DNA of 64,000 nt from Rachycentron canadum (lineage: Eukaryota; Chordata; Actinopteri; Carangiformes; Rachycentridae): contig CM076660.1 in the NCBI GenBank assembly GCA_038496675.1, positions 8,538,361 to 8,602,360 of the forward strand, read 5' to 3'. The notes beneath the pieces are model-generated. The model was given only the letters and a program-made list of their open reading frames with translations. It ran no database searches and was not told the DNA's origin. The translations under genes and the position numbers were made by a program. Shown here piece after piece: positions 1 to 11,992 of this stretch (position 1 is the stretch's first letter; every line of letters starts with the position of its first letter).

Positions 1-1559
1 CGACCACAAACATAAATATATTTTATTGTAATTTTATGTGAAAGACCTACACAAAGTGGCACACAATTGTGAAGTACAAAGAAAATTATACATGATTTTA
101 ATTTTTTTTTACATTTTTTTTTTTTTTTTTTACATTTTTTTTACAAAAACTGAAAAGTGTGGTGTGCAAAAGTATTTAGCCCCCTGAGTCAATACTTTGT
201 GGAACCGCCTTTTGCTGCAATTACAGCTGCAAGTCTTTTGGGCATGTCTCTACCAGCTTTGCACATCTAGAGACTGAAATTTTTGCCCATTCTTCTTTGC
301 AAAACAGCTCAAGCACAGTCAGATTAGATGGAGAGCATTTGTGAACAGCAGTTTTCAGCTCTTGCCACAGATTCTCATTTGGATTTAGGTCTGGACTTTG
401 ACTGGGCCATTCTAACACATGAATATGTTTTGTTTTAAACCGTTCCATTGTAGCCCTGGCTTTATTTTTAGGGTTGTTGTCCTGCTGGAAGGTGAACCTC
501 TGCCCCAGTCTCAAGTCTTTTGCAGACTCCAACAGGTTTTCTTCCAAGATTGCTCTGTATTTGGCTCCATCCATCTTCCCATCAACTCTGACCTTCTTCC
601 CTGTCCCTGCTGAAGAGAAGCACCCCCAGAGCATGATGCTGCCACCACCATGTTTGACAGTGGGGATGGTGTGTTCAGAGTGATGTGCAGTGTTAGTTTT
701 CCGCCACACATAGCATTTTGCATTTAGGCCAAAAAGTTCAATTTTGGTCTCATCTGACCAGAGCACCTTCTTCCACATGTTAGCTGTGTCCCCCACATGG
801 CTTCTGGCAAACTGCAAATGGGACTTGTTATGGTTTTCTTTTAACAATGGCTTTCTTCTTGCCACTCTTCCATAAAGGCCAGATTTGTGCAGTGCACGAC
901 CAATAGTTGTCCTGTGGACAGATTCCACAGGAATCTCTGCAGTTTGTCCAGAGTCACCATGGGCCTCTTGGCTGCATCTCTGATCAGTTCTCTCCTTGTT
1001 TGGCCAGTAAGTTTAGGTGGACAGCCGTGTCTTGGTAGGTTTGCAGTACATACTTCTGTCCATTTCCGGATGATGAATTGAACAGTGCTCCGTTAGATGT
1101 TCAAAGCTTGGGGAATCTTTTTATAGCCTAATCCTGCTTTAAACTTCCCCACAACTTTATCCCTGACCTGTCTGGTGTGTTCCTTGGGCTTCATGATGCT
1201 GTTTGCTCCCCAATATTCTCTTAAACATCTGAGGCCGTCACAGAACAGCTGTATTTGTACTGAGATTAGATTACTCACAGGTTGACTCTGAACATTAGAT
1301 CATTCAGCAATCATCAGGCAACTTCTGAAGGCAATTGGTTGCACTCAGAGAAAAGGGGCTGAATACTTTTTCACACCACACTTTTTAGTTTTTTTTTTTT
1401 TATTTTAAAATCATGTATAATTTTCTTTGTACTTCACAATTGTGTGCCACTTTATGTTGGTCTTTCATATAAAATTCCATTAAAATATATTTGTTTCTGT
1501 TCATAACATGACAAAATGTGGAAAAGTTCAAGGGGTATGAATACTTTTGCAAGCCACAG
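1..1559 (-). mobile_element. Tc1/mariner-family DNA transposon, nearly complete, left end cut by window edge
   Basis: The right terminal repeat (about 1385-1559) reads as the reverse complement of the left end (1-130). Both carry the same stretch around the words CACAATTGTG and GTACTTCACAA, followed inward by T-rich DNA. The right end finishes CCACAG at 1559, followed by a TA (1560-1561), the usual Tc1 target duplication. The left tip lies before base 1. The transposase gene lies on the minus strand. It has the DD34E layout of Tc1 but is broken by a stop and a frameshift, so the copy is probably inactive. The well-preserved terminal repeats suggest a fairly young insertion. Confidence 0.93.
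219..1194 (-). pseudogene. Tc1-like transposase, broken by one in-frame stop and one frameshift
   Basis: The likely start codon is at 1194 (protein begins MKPKEHTRQ), followed by the N-terminal helix-turn-helix region. An in-frame stop lies near 1096-1098. A frameshift around 925-935 then moves the reading into the long frame that runs to about 221. This downstream frame keeps the catalytic layout: the first Asp in WSDETKIELFG, the second in QQDNNPK, and the Glu in SPDLNPNENLWQEL. These are the DD34E residues of Tc1 transposases. The ORF ends just inside the left terminal repeat. A single stop plus a single shift indicates recent decay. Confidence 0.9.
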
Positions 1560-1561
1560 TA

Positions 1562-2478
1562 TTAGACAGCAAGTGAACAGTTAAGTTAATGTGTTGAAGC
1601 AGGAACAATGGGAAAGCATCAAGATCTGAGTGACTTTGTTAATAAATTGTGATGGCTAAACAACTTGGTCAGAGTCTCCAAAACTGCAGCTCTTGTGGGT
1701 TGTTCCCAGTCTGCAGTGGTCAGTACCTACTGAAAGTGGTCCAAGGAAGGAAAACCAGTGAACCAGCGACTGGGTCATGGGCGGCCAAAGTTCATTGATG
1801 CCTGTGGGGCTAAAGGTGGCCCATTTGGTCTGATCCAACAGAAAAGCTACTGTAGCCCAAACTGCTAATGCTGGTTCTGATAGAAAGGTGTCAGAAAACA
1901 CAGTGCCTCTCAGTTGTGTATGGGGCTGCATAGACTTAGACCGGTCAGGTCTGTCGACCACCAAAAGCTCCTACAATGGGCATGTGAGCATCAGAACTGC
2001 GACACAGAGCAAAGGAAGAAGGTGTCCTGGTATAAGGAATCAGGTTTTCTTTTACATCATGTAGATGGCTGGTTGCGTTTGTGTTGCCTACTTGGGGAAG
2101 TCAGCTCCAGGATGCACTATGGGAAGAAGGCAAGCTGGTGGAGGTAGTGTGATGTAATAATCTGCAGGGAAACCTTGGGTCCTGCCATTCATGTGGATGT
2201 TATTTTGGCACGTACCACCTACCTAAATTTAGACCAAGTAAACCCCTTCATGGAAACAGTATTCCCTAATGGCAGGGGCCTCTTTCAGTAGGATAACACT
2301 GCCACGCTGCACAAAAGGTCCAGGAATGGTTCGAGGAACACAATGATGATTTGAAGGTGTTGACTTGGCCTCCAAATTCCCCAATCCAGTCAGCATCTGG
2401 GGGATATGCTGGATTCTCAAAAGGTCAGAGCTGTGCAATATTAGGCAGATAGTCATAATGTTATGGCTTATTGGTGTA
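1562..2478 (+). mobile_element. Older, decayed Tc1-like transposon next to the first element
   Basis: The plus strand shows clear but broken Tc1 transposase blocks: an N-terminal part after 1609, a middle part around 1880-2130, and a DDE-region block near 2290-2380 where an in-frame TAG sits beside the DNTA motif and TWPPNSP follows. The sequence then jumps over a deletion to a tail at about 2430-2478. That tail, ATAATGTTATGGC followed by GGTGTA, resembles the terminal repeat of a common fish Tc1 family. Stops and shifts make it non-functional. Its own left end is not visible, and the first element may have inserted into it. Confidence 0.82.
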
Positions 2479-4422
2479 CTATACATTTCTTAAGTGTAAT
2501 GTAATTTAATATCACTGACATCATTATGTGGTATCAGTCTTACGTTTGCAGTGGTAATTTTTATTTTATTTATTTATTTATTTTATTTTTTTTTTTGATA
2601 ATTGGACTATTACCAGCAGGGTTACGTAGTATGACAATGTACATCTGTACTGGAGGAGTTTCAATTTCAAAATGAAATTACAGTTTGGATGAAGAAACAT
2701 CAATAGGTTATTATCTAATACTCAGACCTTAACGCCTCTGTTCATGCTTTTACAGTGAAAATTCATATAATACACACAGAAAATTGAAATCTGATCTAAA
2801 TCATAATGTGAAATCATGGTGAATTTTTCTGTCCTTTTTGGAGACACTAACAGAAGTTGAAAGGCATTAGTGAGCCTCATTGAGGGAGTCTAAGGTCACC
2901 ATCCCTGATACCATCTGAGAAGAGAACAGAACATGAACTTATCATTTACCCGTGTGTGGGTTAGTGAAGTCACCAGTGTTTGCTCTGTTATCAAGATTGA
3001 AAGCAGGTTCTCTAGCAGTCTTCCAGCAGACATGAAATCCAGATCACAGTTTCTGTCTGTATACACAGAAGATGGTTTCATGGTAAGATGTTGTGATTTT
3101 GAAACAAATTTGCCTTGGCATCCACTTGCATAATAGGGCAAACTCGTGGATGTGACAGTCTCACACTTAATGTTCAGACATATTCAAATTCTTGCATCAA
3201 GTGTTGGAAACTTTGAAAATATTTCAGGCTTCTAGGTTACTGGGTCAACAGAGCAAAAGCGCAACAATCATTGCAGAGTTGCAGTAACAAACTGATGTCT
3301 GATGTGCAGAAGTCATTAGTAACAAGTTGGATTTACTTTGATTTAAGTGCATTTTTTCAGGAAGTTATACATGTAGGAGTTTTAATGCAGCAAACTTTAC
3401 TGGGTGAAAACATGCATAAGTGTTATATTTATTTTTAATCTATATTTATATTAGACTAATCATGAAGAGTGACAGAAACTTAAAGAACAATTTATCTATG
3501 TGGAAAAAAAAGAAGACACGCCATGACACATGGATATGACATTTCAACCGCAGATGGTCTTCCCCAGGTAAAAGATAAAAGCGAAGCAGTGGTAGAACCT
3601 GCATTGATCAGACGTGGTCTTCAAAAATGACATGTTCTTGATTTTACGTTCTTATTGGCTGAGGAGATCTTTCAGCGAGCCCCCTATAACTAAGATTTAA
3701 TGTGTAACACTGTTACTTGTATGATTTACTGCACTTTATTCAGGTGAGTGATGGGGATCTCACAAGTTGTACTCTATTATATCAATGTTATATCAATGCC
3801 TATTTTCAGTAAGACCAGAGACCAATATGGCCACTTCTATAATTATATGTCCTTAAAATGACCTCAAAGCATAAGGATGTTGTCTCTAAACTCTTTTGAT
3901 GTGACAGTCGTCTGCCAGGAAGGCCTTGGCAGATGATATCATATTGCATGGTTACTGAAAAATGATCTAAAAATGGTCTTTTTGGTCAGAAATTCCCACT
4001 TTGTTATACAAAATCTTCACTATAGCTCAGCAAAGAAACACTGACCAGAGGAAGACAGGGAGAGAACGCCATACTAAATAGACCGTAACTTTGGAAGATG
4101 CTCTTTCAACTTGATGAACTCTGAATGCTGAAGCCCTATGTTACCTTCACACAGTCTATAGATTCAAAAGCTAGTATGAACTAGGGCTGCAAAAAAGTCT
4201 TATTGTGGCATGTAAAAAAAAAACTCATAATGTTGGCAGATATTGCAATTTCAGTTGGAATGATCATCTTTGTGTTTCATTTTCACAGAAAAAAAAATAT
4301 AGGAATGATGTGATTTTTGTTGGGTCTTGTACCAAACACAAATGTTCTGTTACGTCTGGAGAATATGATTTTCAGGCCAGGGGCGTCTCTGTAGTACCAC
4401 AAAGCCAATGCTGCTAACAATA

Positions 4423-4460
<38 letters not shown>

Positions 4461-4744
4461 TGGTTTTTGTTTTTTTGTTTTTTGTTTTGTTTTGTTTTTT
4501 TTTACTTTTTTATCAAAAAACTAGCAGCTTCTGCAATTTTCTTTTTGCAGCTTCTTCTCTTTGAATATTATGCATGGCCATATTGCAATTTTAATTATAT
4601 TTCCATTTAATTGTGCAGCCCAAGTATGAATGTTACTTAATTCTCAGAGTCTCCTTAACAATAAAACATATAAAGGAGAAAAGGAGAATATTTTTTTATA
4701 GGCTTGTCAGCAATGTGCTGTATTTTAAATATGAAATCACTCTA
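2479..4744. other. rad50 intron, no gene recognised
   Basis: This AT-rich sequence lies upstream of the first rad50 exon in the window. It holds a long poly-T tract (4427-4459) followed by T-rich sequence to about 4510. Small ORFs here resemble no protein I know and lack splice context, so I treat the stretch as intron. Confidence 0.6.
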
Positions 4745-5175
4745 TTCTTCTGATCATGACCAAGTTGTGTTATACTTCTTGGTACCGAAACACTTGCAAT
4801 AGGAAGTCATAAGCCATTACTTCCTTCTGCTGCATAAGCACTATGTAAATAAGATGTTGTAGGTCAGATGGATGGATAAGGACTGCTCTACTCCCTCTAG
4901 CTTTTCTTCATGGTTCGTCTATTCATCCACCATATATGGAGTTTGTAAGTAGCACTGTTGGGTATACTGTTATCATTCTGCTGTTTTCAAACCACATTAC
5001 AGTTTCACATCAATTTGGTAGATTGTAGACAAAATGCTTCTTGGTATGCAGGAAAGCAACATCCAGTTGCATTGATATATTGATACATTATCATTGTCAT
5101 GTGTCAATATTAGATGGATTTAGTTTGCTTTCGTTTTAGTTTTGTGACTGAAATAATCAGAAAATAATTTAATGT
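4745..5175 (+). repeat. Copy 1 of a diverged duplicated segment (partner at 10,185-10,640)
   Basis: Collinear matching blocks with the partner include TTCAAACCACAT, TAGACAAAATG, CAGGAAAG, GTCAGATGGATGGATAA (partner GCCAGATGGATCGATAA) and TCATGTGTCAATAT (partner TCATGTATCAATAT). Spacing is similar in both copies. Copy 1 lies in the rad50 intron and copy 2 lies between the two cytokine genes. It may be part of the cytokine tandem duplication or a dispersed repeat family. Confidence 0.65.
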
Positions 5176-5593
5176 TGGAAGACAGTTAAGCAGTAATGCA
5201 TGCAATGTGTGCACACTGTGGTGTGGTCAGCGCATGTCCACTTGCAAACCAACCACACGGTTGCGTCTCATCTGTGTAATTTACACATTTATATCCTGTT
5301 CTTTCACTTCACATCCTTCACTCTGCTGCACCACGTCACATTCAAGTGACATAAATTTTCATTTGTACTTCTTGACATGTTCTTCTTGACAAGAAGCAGA
5401 TGTTCTCATTGTTGACTGTGGGGAAATTAATGGCTAAAGCACATAAGTATAGATATAGACAATGCTTGATAGCCTTTTTGGACTATTTAAACATTTCTAT
5501 ACAATGAAAATATTTTATACTGTTTGATGTATAATTTGATATTTATATCCAATGATTTTATTGGGTTTGTACCTTTTTTTTTTTTTCCCTCAG

Positions 5594-7076
5594 AACAATC
5601 ATGAAATTCCACAGTATGAAGATGGATGAAATCAACAAGATTATTAGAGACCTGTGGCGGAGCACCTACAGGGGTCAAGGTGCATCTCTCTTATTTCTGT
5701 TTCTATGTACTGTTTGTGTTCACATCTAGTCCTCCCTCAGCCCTCCTCCTGTCAATGTTTCACTCGTCCTTCCTTCCCATTGTCCAGATATTGAATATGT
5801 GGAGATCAGGTCTGATGTGGATGAGAGCCCGTCTGCTGGAGCGAAGCGGAGGGTTTACAACTATAGAGTAGTTATGGTGAAAGGCGACACGGCTTTGGAC
5901 ATGAGAGGACGCTGCAGTGCCGGTCAAAAGGTGCCAGAAAAGTATTTGTATACACAAATATGTCATATGTGTAATAAAATTATAGGTTTTCCAGTAAATT
6001 CTTATGTAAATGAAAATATGTGCACATGTTGGTGTGTGTCTAGGTGTTGGCATCCCTGATCATCCGTCTAGCACTGGCAGAGACCTTCTGTCTGAATTGT
6101 GGGATCCTTGCCCTGGATGAGCCCACCACCAACCTGGACCGGGACAACATTGAATCACTGGCACAAGCCCTTGTCGAGTCAGTACATACACATACACACA
6201 CACACCTTACAATTATCTTTGTGGGGTTCCATAATTGGCGTAATGCATCGCCTAGCCCCTCACTATAACATCAACCATCATAACCTACTTCTCACCCTAA
6301 CCATAAAACTTTCGACCCTCAAACAGCCTGGCATCCAGCATTTCGGATGCCACAAAGCTGTCAGACCCCACAAGTATAGAGTTCCTGATTTTCAGAGACA
6401 CACACTACAAGGATAGAAGTACAAAAATCCACACAGTAGAGACTGTGACATGTCTGTGATTTAGAAACTTCAAGATCTATATCTCCTGTTTTGATTTCAA
6501 AGCCATAATTAGACTGATAAAAGCTCTGCAGCAATAAAATGCACAAGGCTGCTTACCTTTATCTATAGCAACATGTCCACATCAAAGAAGAGGAAATACA
6601 AACTAGAAAGTGCAAGACAATGCAAAACTGTCTGTGCTGCTTTTGAATTCTATAAATCTGAATCATCACAGCAGCAAATTATTTGCTTTTCTCTCTCACA
6701 GAAAGCTCTTTATTTACCATACAACTTTGCATTTTAGCCAGAGCCATCTGAACATGGTTACTAGATGCATAGAGGTAGAAATTTATTATGAATACACAGA
6801 AGATTAATCATTTTCTAGCCACTTAGTTATGTTTGCTTACATATTATATTGTGAACTACAGTATTTTAATTGTATATTCTTCTACCCAGAATCATAAAGA
6901 GTCGCTTGCGCCAGCGCAACTTCCAGCTGCTGATCATCACCCACGACGAGGACTTTGTGGAGCTGCTGGGGCGATCCAGCTACATCGAACACTTCTACCG
7001 TATCCGTAAGAACCAGGACCAGAACTCTGAAATCACAAAGTGCAGCATCACTTCCCTCTCATCCTATCTCCACTGA
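5594..7076 (+). CDS. rad50: DNA repair protein RAD50, last four coding exons (5' part outside window)
   Basis: RAD50 is the SMC-like ATPase of the MRE11-RAD50-NBS1 complex, which senses and tethers DNA double-strand breaks in the nucleus. Coding exons are 5594-5679, 5788-5930, 6044-6177 and 6890-7076 (stop TGA 7074-7076). All have AG/GT boundaries and consistent phases. The decoded C-terminal ATPase half contains the end of the coiled coil (MKFHSMKMDEINKIIRDLW), the ABC signature region (DMRGRCSAGQK), Walker B with D-loop (LALDEPTTNLD) and the switch His (IITHDEDFVELL), and ends in SLSSYLH. The sequence closely follows vertebrate RAD50. The preceding exons must lie more than 5.5 kb upstream. 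Its neighbours downstream on the same strand are IL-4/13-type cytokines, as in mammals. Confidence 0.97.
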
Positions 7077-7420
7077 GCAGAAAAATGACTTTCTAAAACT
7101 GTGGAGATAACACAGTAACTCTCAATCTTCATATGTAGTTAACTTAGTTTAAAAATGGTAATAATACAATGTTTCAGCTAGTCAGCCAGGGTTTTTGCAT
7201 GCATGAGAAAATACATGCACATGTGCCTCCTTCTAATAACTGTCTGGAAAATATTGAACCTTGCCCACTCTTACAACAGAGCTTTATTTATTCATCACCT
7301 GAACATAATGTTAAATCTCTGACACGTGGGTTTTCTCTGTCCAGTTGGAAATAAATTTCAACTCTGTGGCAGCAAACTGTGTTGATAATGTCCAATTTCA
7401 ATGTCATTGTTCAATAAACT
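7077..7420 (+). other. rad50: rad50 3' UTR with two possible poly(A) signals
   Basis: Sequence after the stop codon contains AATAAA at 7350-7355 and again at 7413-7418. Either could end the transcript. The assignment rests on position and motif only. Confidence 0.6.
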
Positions 7421-7900
7421 AAACTTACTTATTACATCCTCCATTTCACCAAAGATGCAGTAGATGAAGTGCCTACAAAAATCTGAATCTTGTTCAGAGG
7501 TTCTTTAGATGACACCACAAATCAAAAACATTTAACAAACTGACAGTTGAATATATGATCCTAGTAAACAGCTTCCATGCTGTTATAACCTGAGCTATCT
7601 ACTAAGTTGAGTATGTGTAATTCTGTCTATGAATATTTGAAAAGTGCTGGCTCTTCAATATTGTCATTTTGAGGATTGTGTTTCCAAAATGTCTGGTATC
7701 CATCTGATGGCCAGCAGTGGCTGCTTTGAAATTTTTAGTTGTTTCCATGTTTGCCACCTGCCATTAAACGTCTTGTGAAGGACATCGGTATATGACTTAG
7801 TTTTTTCTTGTTTGTTTAAAAAAAAAAAAAAAAAAAAAATTGACAGACTGAGTTCAGAGAAACAGCGCAGTTTTGGTAAGGTTGCTGATCAACCACAAAA
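7421..7900. other. Intergenic rad50 to first cytokine, no gene seen
   Basis: Holds a poly-A tract (about 7818-7840). No coding or repeat signal was recognised. Confidence 0.5.
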
Positions 7901-7901
7901 C

Positions 7902-7961
7902 CTTATCTCTGTGTATCGAGGGGAAACGCGTAGCAAAGGCGTGGGCATAGCAAGTATAAAT
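7902..7961 (+). promoter_or_regulatory. Promoter of the first il4/13-like gene: GATA site and TATA box
   Basis: CTTATCT at 7902-7908 is the reverse complement of a GATA-factor site (AGATAAG). TATAAAT lies at 7955-7961 in the context GCAAGTATAAAT, which recurs exactly upstream of the second cytokine gene. A GGAAA word of NFAT type sits around 7921-7925. Binding is inferred from motifs. GATA3 and NFAT drive IL4/IL13 in mammals. Confidence 0.65.
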
Positions 7962-7987
7962 CTGTTGTTCTCAGCCAAGTCCTCAGA

Positions 7988-8074
7988 ATGAGCTGCATAG
8001 CTTACAATTGGTGCATCAGTCCAAAGGCATCTCGATATAGTTTCTTCCAGGTTGACAACGAAGTAGTGTCATGA
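7988..8074 (+). other. Short upstream ORF whose stop overlaps the cytokine start (ATGA)
   Basis: An ATG 33 bases after the first T of the TATA box opens a 28-codon frame. Its TGA (8072-8074) overlaps the main ATG (8071-8073). If transcription starts at the usual 25-32 bases after TATA, this ATG would be at or before the cap, so it may never be translated. Confidence 0.4.
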
Positions 8075-9014
8075 AGATGACAATGACGATGCTTCTGCTG
8101 GTATCTGCTCTGGCTCTGCTGGTCAGTCCAGTTGTTGCCAATCCTCACCCTAACCTAAGGCGTGTCTTTTATCTTGCTGAAAAGTACAACGAATCTCTTG
8201 CTCAGGTAAGAGCTCATCTGAGAAACTGTTTTCTTGCCAATTCATTTGTTATTTTGTGTTATTGGCACCTTACAGGAAAAAAAGAGCCTGACTTCATAAA
8301 TGATCAGATTTTTCTATTATTTGTTGCAGGAATTCTACGTGGAGGATGTGCAGCATCTGTATGAAAGCGGCTGTGGGGTGAGAAGATGATTATGTTTTTG
8401 AAGTGTTGTTGCATGTAGTTCAAAAGCTGTAGTGTTGGGTGAAACCACTGTCTTTGTTGTAATTACACTAGTATTTTGATCTAGGTTTGTGTTAGTTTTA
8501 TATTTACTGCCAGGAACCAAACACGACAACTTTTAAGAGCACATTGCAATGAAAATAGAAATGACCATTTTGCATAGTATTACAGTAAGAGTGTGCAAGG
8601 TTTATTTTTCAAAGCTGATGTGTTTTTGCTTTTGTTCCGCTCAGGATAAATTCTTCTGCAAAGTCTACGAAATCCTGCATAAGCATGAAAACATCACTAA
8701 AAAGAAGGAAGAGGAGGAGCTCGTGAGAAACCTGGGGATGTTTGTCAGTCACAGAAATGTAAGAATTCCCTTTGATTTCACATTTGTCATCGAGAGACAT
8801 CAGTTATACAAAGGCTTCCGCACTCTACCTTTTACATTAACAAAGCAAAGGCAGTGATAATGAACCAACACAACTTCTTGTCTTTCAGGTATCCTGCAAA
8901 GAATTACTAAAGGACGTGCCATCAACAGCAATCGAAATTCAAATACCTAAGATGATGCATTATCTCTGCAAATGTATCAAGCAGAGAAACTACCACGGCG
9001 ACCACAACCCTTGA
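8071..9014 (+). CDS. il4/13: IL-4/IL-13-like cytokine, first tandem copy (140 aa)
   Basis: This is a secreted four-helix cytokine of the fish IL-4/13 type, expected to drive type-2 immunity through IL-4R/IL-13R chains. Exons are 8071-8205, 8330-8377, 8645-8758 and 8889-9014. The 45+16+38+41 residues are joined by three phase-0 introns, the gene plan of IL4 and IL13. Residues 1-23 form a signal peptide (MKMTMTMLLLVSALALLVS, cleavage near VVA-NP). The mature part has five Cys (60, 66, 102, 126, 128) and N-glycosylation sites at NES and NIT. The start at 8071 gives the best signal peptide. Sequence similarity to mammals is too low to see by eye; the call rests on gene plan, size, signal peptide, FFCKV-type helix and position after rad50. 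Another short-chain cytokine (IL-3/IL-5/CSF2 type) is the main alternative. Confidence 0.82.
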
Positions 9015-9830
9015 GAACCTGCCAGACCTGTGACACAACTGTCAAAGTGAATCACTTGAGCTTTCAGGCTTTTTTTTTTTTAGAAACTAGAAAATTACTT
9101 TTCATTTCAAAAAGTTGACATTGTTAATGACACAGAATATCATTAATAGATACAATTAGAGATAAAAAATGATTTAGGTTGTGTTTTTTTTTTTTTTATT
9201 GTGCAGTTTGGTAAAATGAGTTGTTACTGTGTTGTCTTTATTATGGTATTGGTATAGTATTGTTTTTATTTAAGAGTGACTAAATACATGTTGCATTACA
9301 ATGTTTGATTTGTGCTGCATTATCTTCAAGCTAATTTATATGTTGTCCCTCTGATAGAAGCACAGCCAGCGTAGTTCAAGATAGCACAACAGTAAACTAC
9401 AGCACAATGTAAAAAATAATCCAAATATTTACTTCCATGTGTTCACTTAGCTGTTTTTAGATGAGTACTGCAGTCACTGTAGCAACTTATAAAGGGTCTT
9501 GGCTTAAACTGCCTCCCAAGCAGAAAACAAAATATGGACCCACATATTTATTTTTTTGTCATTGTATATAACATAAGCTCAGGCTGTTTTATATATTTGA
9601 ATGAAATATTTATTGTAATCCTATTGACATATGTTTACAGAAAAATAAATCTTGTTGCCCACGAGTGTAGTGTGTATGGAAATACTTTGTGCCAAGACAC
9701 TTCATTGTTGTTTTTTCTATATTTTGCAACAATTGTTGAGGATGTACTTTTGAAAGGTCATCATTTCTCATTTAGTCATTTAAAAAAATACTTGACCTCT
9801 TGCAAAATAAAAATGTCATAAGTTTTCTAT
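9015..9830 (+). other. il4/13: 3' UTR of the first il4/13-like gene
   Basis: AT-rich sequence with AUUUA-type elements and a poly(A) signal at 9644-9649, with a further AATAAA around 9806. The block TATTTATTGTAATCCTA near 9606 is repeated in the 3' UTR of the second cytokine gene (near 14,496), as is ATGGAAATA.TTTGTGC just downstream. This shows that the two UTRs are duplicates. Confidence 0.7.
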
Positions 9831-10184
9831 TAAACTATACAAAGTACAGTTTATGAATACACCTCAACTTCAATTTAACCTGTGTCAATCATCCTAAAAT
9901 CAGTTGTTTGCTGAGAATTGACATATTTGTATATTTAGCAGCAGCATTAAAATATCTTTACTTAAATTCCACTAGATCTCTGATTTCTAGATTAATTAAA
10001 ACAAGTTGTTTATATATAAAGATAGAGATAAAATATCTTTATAATATAATTGTATTTTTAAAATAAAAACTGACCAAATGACTTTTCCTTCTTAGCTCAC
10101 CTTGATGGTGCTGTGGTCCATCTCTTTTCTCTAGAGACCTGGTTTTTAAACACTATTTATCATAAAAAATATTTACCTCATTCA

Positions 10185-10640
10185 AGTTTTGATCATGATC
10201 CACTTGTGGTCCTTGGACATCTAGCACCCTTTATATCGAGGGTAATAAGTTTGACTTTTGTTGCATATGAAATTATGTACATAAGATGGAGAAGGCCAGA
10301 TGGATCGATAATGAATTTTGTGCTCAGTTGGGGTTTTTTTTTTTTTTTATGTCTTTGCGGTTTGGTTTTATACCAGTCATACTGCATGGCATCGGAAAAA
10401 AAGCTGTGTCACTTACATGACTATCACTCTCCTGCTTTCAAACCACATAAATGATTTTCATCAGTAGGCTAGATGATAGACAAAATGTTTCTCAGTATTC
10501 AGGAAAGGAACGCTCAAGTCACCTACACAGTTATGTTCCTTGTCAACTTCTGCCTTTGTCATGTATCAATATAATAAAGATTTAGAGGGAGAGAAAATGC
10601 CATCAGTCATTGTTTTGCAGAATTATCAGAAGACAAATCT
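10185..10640 (+). repeat. Copy 2 of the diverged duplicated segment (partner at 4,745-5,175)
   Basis: It matches the rad50 intron segment in order and spacing (see TAGACAAAATG near 10,478 and CAGGAAAGGAACG near 10,500). It differs by a poly-T insertion around 10,333-10,348. The match stops close to a Tc1 insertion at 10,688. Confidence 0.65.
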
Positions 10641-10687
10641 GCTGCTACAGTGATAGTTTCTGGTTCTGAGTCAAGTCTTTTGATATA

Positions 10688-11783
10688 CACTGCTCAAAAA
10701 AATCATCACATTATAACATAACAAATCATTTAAACTTCAGGGGCAGTAATCTGTCCATTTTGGTAGCACATGATTGTGAACCAATGTCACCTGCTTTGTT
10801 GCAAATGAAAGTGACAACAGGTGCAATGAAGAGGCAATACGTGTGCCACAGACAATTGGCTCATCATTCTCCCTGACTGATTCTTCTCTAGTTTTGTGTT
10901 TTTCTTGTGCCCATTCACTACTGGTAGCATGAGGTGGTACCTGCAGCCAAATCAGGTGGTCCACAGGTAGTCCAGCCCCTCCAGGGTTGCACATCCATAC
11001 ATGCGGTTGCAAGAAGGTTTGCCGTGTCTCCCAGTACAGTCTCAAGAGCAGAGTCGAGAGTCAAAGAGGTTGCATGAGGGCGGCATGAGGGCCCAAAGCC
11101 TTCTAGAGGGGCCTGTGCTCACAGCCCAGAACCACACAGCTTGATTGGCGTTCACCAGAGGACACCAGAATTGGCAGGTTCGCCACTGCCTCACACTCAC
11201 ACTGAGCATGTGTGACAGGCGTGAAAGAGGAAGCCCTAACTGGAAACACCTTGGTGAATGTTTTGCTGCCATCACGACCAGTTTGGCAGTGGGTCAGTGA
11301 TGGTCTAGGGAGGCATATCCTTGGAGAGTTGCACAGACCTCCATGTCATAGCCAACTGAAATCCTAAGAGCGATTGTCAGACTTGCGCTGGTGTAGTGGG
11401 CCCTGGGTTCCTTCTGGTGCATGACAATACCCAGCCTCATGTAGCCACAGAGTTTAGGCAGTTCCTGAATGACGAAGGCATTGATATCATTGATGCCTCA
11501 CGTTCCCCTGAATGAACTCCAATTCTGCACCTATGGATGGGATATTATCTTTCTGTGCATTGAATGCCACCAATACCACAACAGACTGTTTGGGAGCTCA
11601 CTGACGCATTGATCCAGGTCTGGGAGGAGATCCCCCAGGACATCATCCAGCTGACTCATCAGGAGCATGCCCAGACGTAATTGGCAGTGCATACAGATAC
11701 ATGGGGATTGTACACACTGCTGAGTCAGTGATTATGAGTTGCTGTGATGAAGAATCACACAAGTTGCATCAGCCTGGGATTTC

Positions 11784-11814
<31 letters not shown>

Positions 11815-11990
11815 AAGGGCTGGATTCACGATCATATCAAAAATTAGCGGGTTGATATTTGTTTCATCACTTTGTTCTTGACAAATTACAAAAAACGTAC
11901 CTGAAGAGGTACATTAGAGTTTCATTTGAATAATTTGTTTATCAAGTAATGATGTGTGATTTAACTGCCCTTAATTTTTTGTGAGCAGTG
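10688..11990 (+). mobile_element. Decayed Tc1-like transposon with both terminal repeats
   Basis: The left end begins CACTGCTCAAAAAAAT after a TA. The right end finishes TTTTTTGTGAGCAGTG at 11990 before another TA, giving inverted termini and the TA duplication of Tc1/mariner elements. Between about 11,400 and 11,680 the plus strand decodes to transposase blocks such as LVHDNTQPHVA, FRQFLNDEGIDIIDA and a following P.L..W motif. Stops occur in the frame. A poly-T expansion sits at about 11,785-11,809. The element lies between the two cytokine genes and is not functional. Confidence 0.88.
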
Positions 11991-11992
11991 TA

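Noticed and set aside
221..928. An active transposase gene
   Set aside because: The N-terminal part is in another frame and has a stop, so the long frame alone lacks the start and DNA-binding region.
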